Shown here piece by piece: positions 13,539-14,020 of a stretch of 14,020 nt of DNA (position 1 is the first letter of the stretch; the number at the start of each line of letters is the position of its first letter). The stretch comes from JBGOUV01 sp041477815. GTDB taxonomy: Bacteria > Acidobacteriota > Terriglobia > Bryobacterales > JACQDG01. The notes under the pieces are model-generated. The model was not told where the DNA came from. It was given only the letters and a program-made list of their open reading frames with translations, and did no database searches. Made by a program: the position numbers and the translations under genes. The stretch covers positions 1-14,020 of the forward strand of contig JBGOUV010000171.1 of the NCBI GenBank assembly GCA_041477815.1, in the 5' to 3' direction.

Positions 13539-13823
13539 TTAAACAACTCGGAACAATTCGCGGCTGCCAGTAATCCACAGGTCGGTGTAGCCCTTCGCCT
13601 TCTCACGAATCTGGGGGTCCGAGGTGTACTTCTGGAACATCGCTTCGAATCCCGCCGCCGACTCCACTTCGTATTCCATCACGACGCGATTGAATTCGCC
13701 GGTAACATCGGTGAGAACGCGGTGATTCGGGAGTTTCCCGGCGGCTGCCATCTCCTTCAGTTGAGCTGCCAGCTTGCTTGCCTGCCCCGGCTTGGCAATG
13801 AAACTATTGCGAACGACGATCAT
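13539..13823 (-). CDS. Small dimeric alpha/beta-barrel protein (ABM/NIPSNAP-like)
   Basis: From ATG 13823 the product is 94 residues, beginning MIVVRNSFIAKPGQASKLAAQLKEM. It shows the beta-alpha-beta pattern of ferredoxin-like dimeric barrels, as in antibiotic-biosynthesis monooxygenase-like and NIPSNAP-like proteins: a first strand, a helix to about 26, strands at TDVTGEFNRVVMEYEVES, a helix AGFEAMFQKYTSDPQIREK, and a last strand SRELFRVV. A clear Shine-Dalgarno, AGGAGGA (13841-13835 on the reverse strand), lies 11 bases before this ATG and fixes the start; an open frame extends to a TTG at 13964 but is not needed. Such proteins are cytoplasmic and may bind or oxidise small aromatic molecules, but no activity can be read from this sequence. 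Its stop overlaps the end of a short unrecognised forward frame. Confidence 0.8.
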   Translation of the reverse strand: MIVVRNSFIAKPGQASKLAAQLKEMAAAGKLPNHRVLTDVTGEFNRVVMEYEVESAAGFEAMFQKYTSDPQIREKAKGYTDLWITGSRELFRVV

Positions 13824-14020
13824 GAATTGAAAGGTCCTCCTGGAATCAAATCTTATCATCCAGACATACGCGAAAAGGCGGACTGTCGCCACCAGGGACT
13901 TTAAGAGCCGAGGGCGACCTATCGGCTGGATTGTGTCCGTGTTGGTCGTCAACTCGGAAGCCAACTCCGAATCTCGATTACGAAGCGGTTGGCCAAGAAG
14001 AAACTTCCGGATGCCCCGTC
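13824..14020. other. Right-end upstream region of the barrel-protein gene
   Basis: The reverse-strand leader of the barrel gene contains the ribosome binding site at 13835-13841. A possible -10-like TAAGAT occurs a little further up, but no convincing -35 was found. No gene is supported in the remaining bases to the window edge. Confidence 0.35.

Noticed and set aside
13433..13542. Short forward frame reading NPAPRIELAEVGQSQQLARYSGGSFS and on to a stop overlapping the barrel gene
   Set aside because: It looks slightly protein-like but has no start or ribosome binding site and no family I recognise.
13860..13869. CCAGACATAC, a 10-base match (inverted) to the vapB operator region at 12765-12774
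   Set aside because: A single short match without the palindrome is not enough to claim a second operator.

Overview
The window is high-GC bacterial DNA with the look of an Acidobacteria member of the Solibacter/Bryobacter group. Three things point there. The protein at 6064-7101 ends in a C-terminal domain resembling the one first described as a Solibacter C-terminal family (TIGR03437). The regulator at 4177-5961 has an architecture common in that group: a DNA-binding-like N-terminus, one membrane helix, a TolB/FlgO-like domain and TPRs. The third is the general gene style. This placement comes from family memory, not from a search.

Layout. Positions 2-142 hold the tail of a probable PlsC-type acyltransferase. 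Positions 143-895 are an accessory patch: an attC-like folded site, a 65-codon reverse-strand ORF ending right beside it, and a frameshifted ribbon-helix-helix antitoxin remnant. Next come hemB (porphobilinogen synthase) and dacB (PBP4-type carboxypeptidase), joined by a GTGA overlap. A small heat-shock protein follows, with its own strong promoter, an operator-like palindrome cluster and a downstream hairpin. Between it and the next gene lies a decayed copy of the last ~25 codons of an RND permease. A reverse-strand membrane-anchored regulator faces a forward pair: a secreted TIGR03437 protein and a secreted cupin. An RND efflux adaptor and permease operon runs on the reverse strand (12224 down to 7843), divergent from a cytochrome c'-like gene. 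The right end carries a VapBC-type toxin-antitoxin module whose toxin is broken by several indels, then a small dimeric alpha/beta-barrel protein on the reverse strand.

How the parts relate. hemB-dacB and adaptor-permease are clear translationally close pairs. The regulator and the secreted pair are probably a control unit because of the short divergent spacer. No outer-membrane TolC partner for the pump is in the window. No rRNA, tRNA, CRISPR array or intact insertion sequence was seen. The most unusual signals are remnants and control sites: the attC-like element, the permease-tail fossil, the half-site cluster before hsp20, and two decayed toxin-antitoxin loci.
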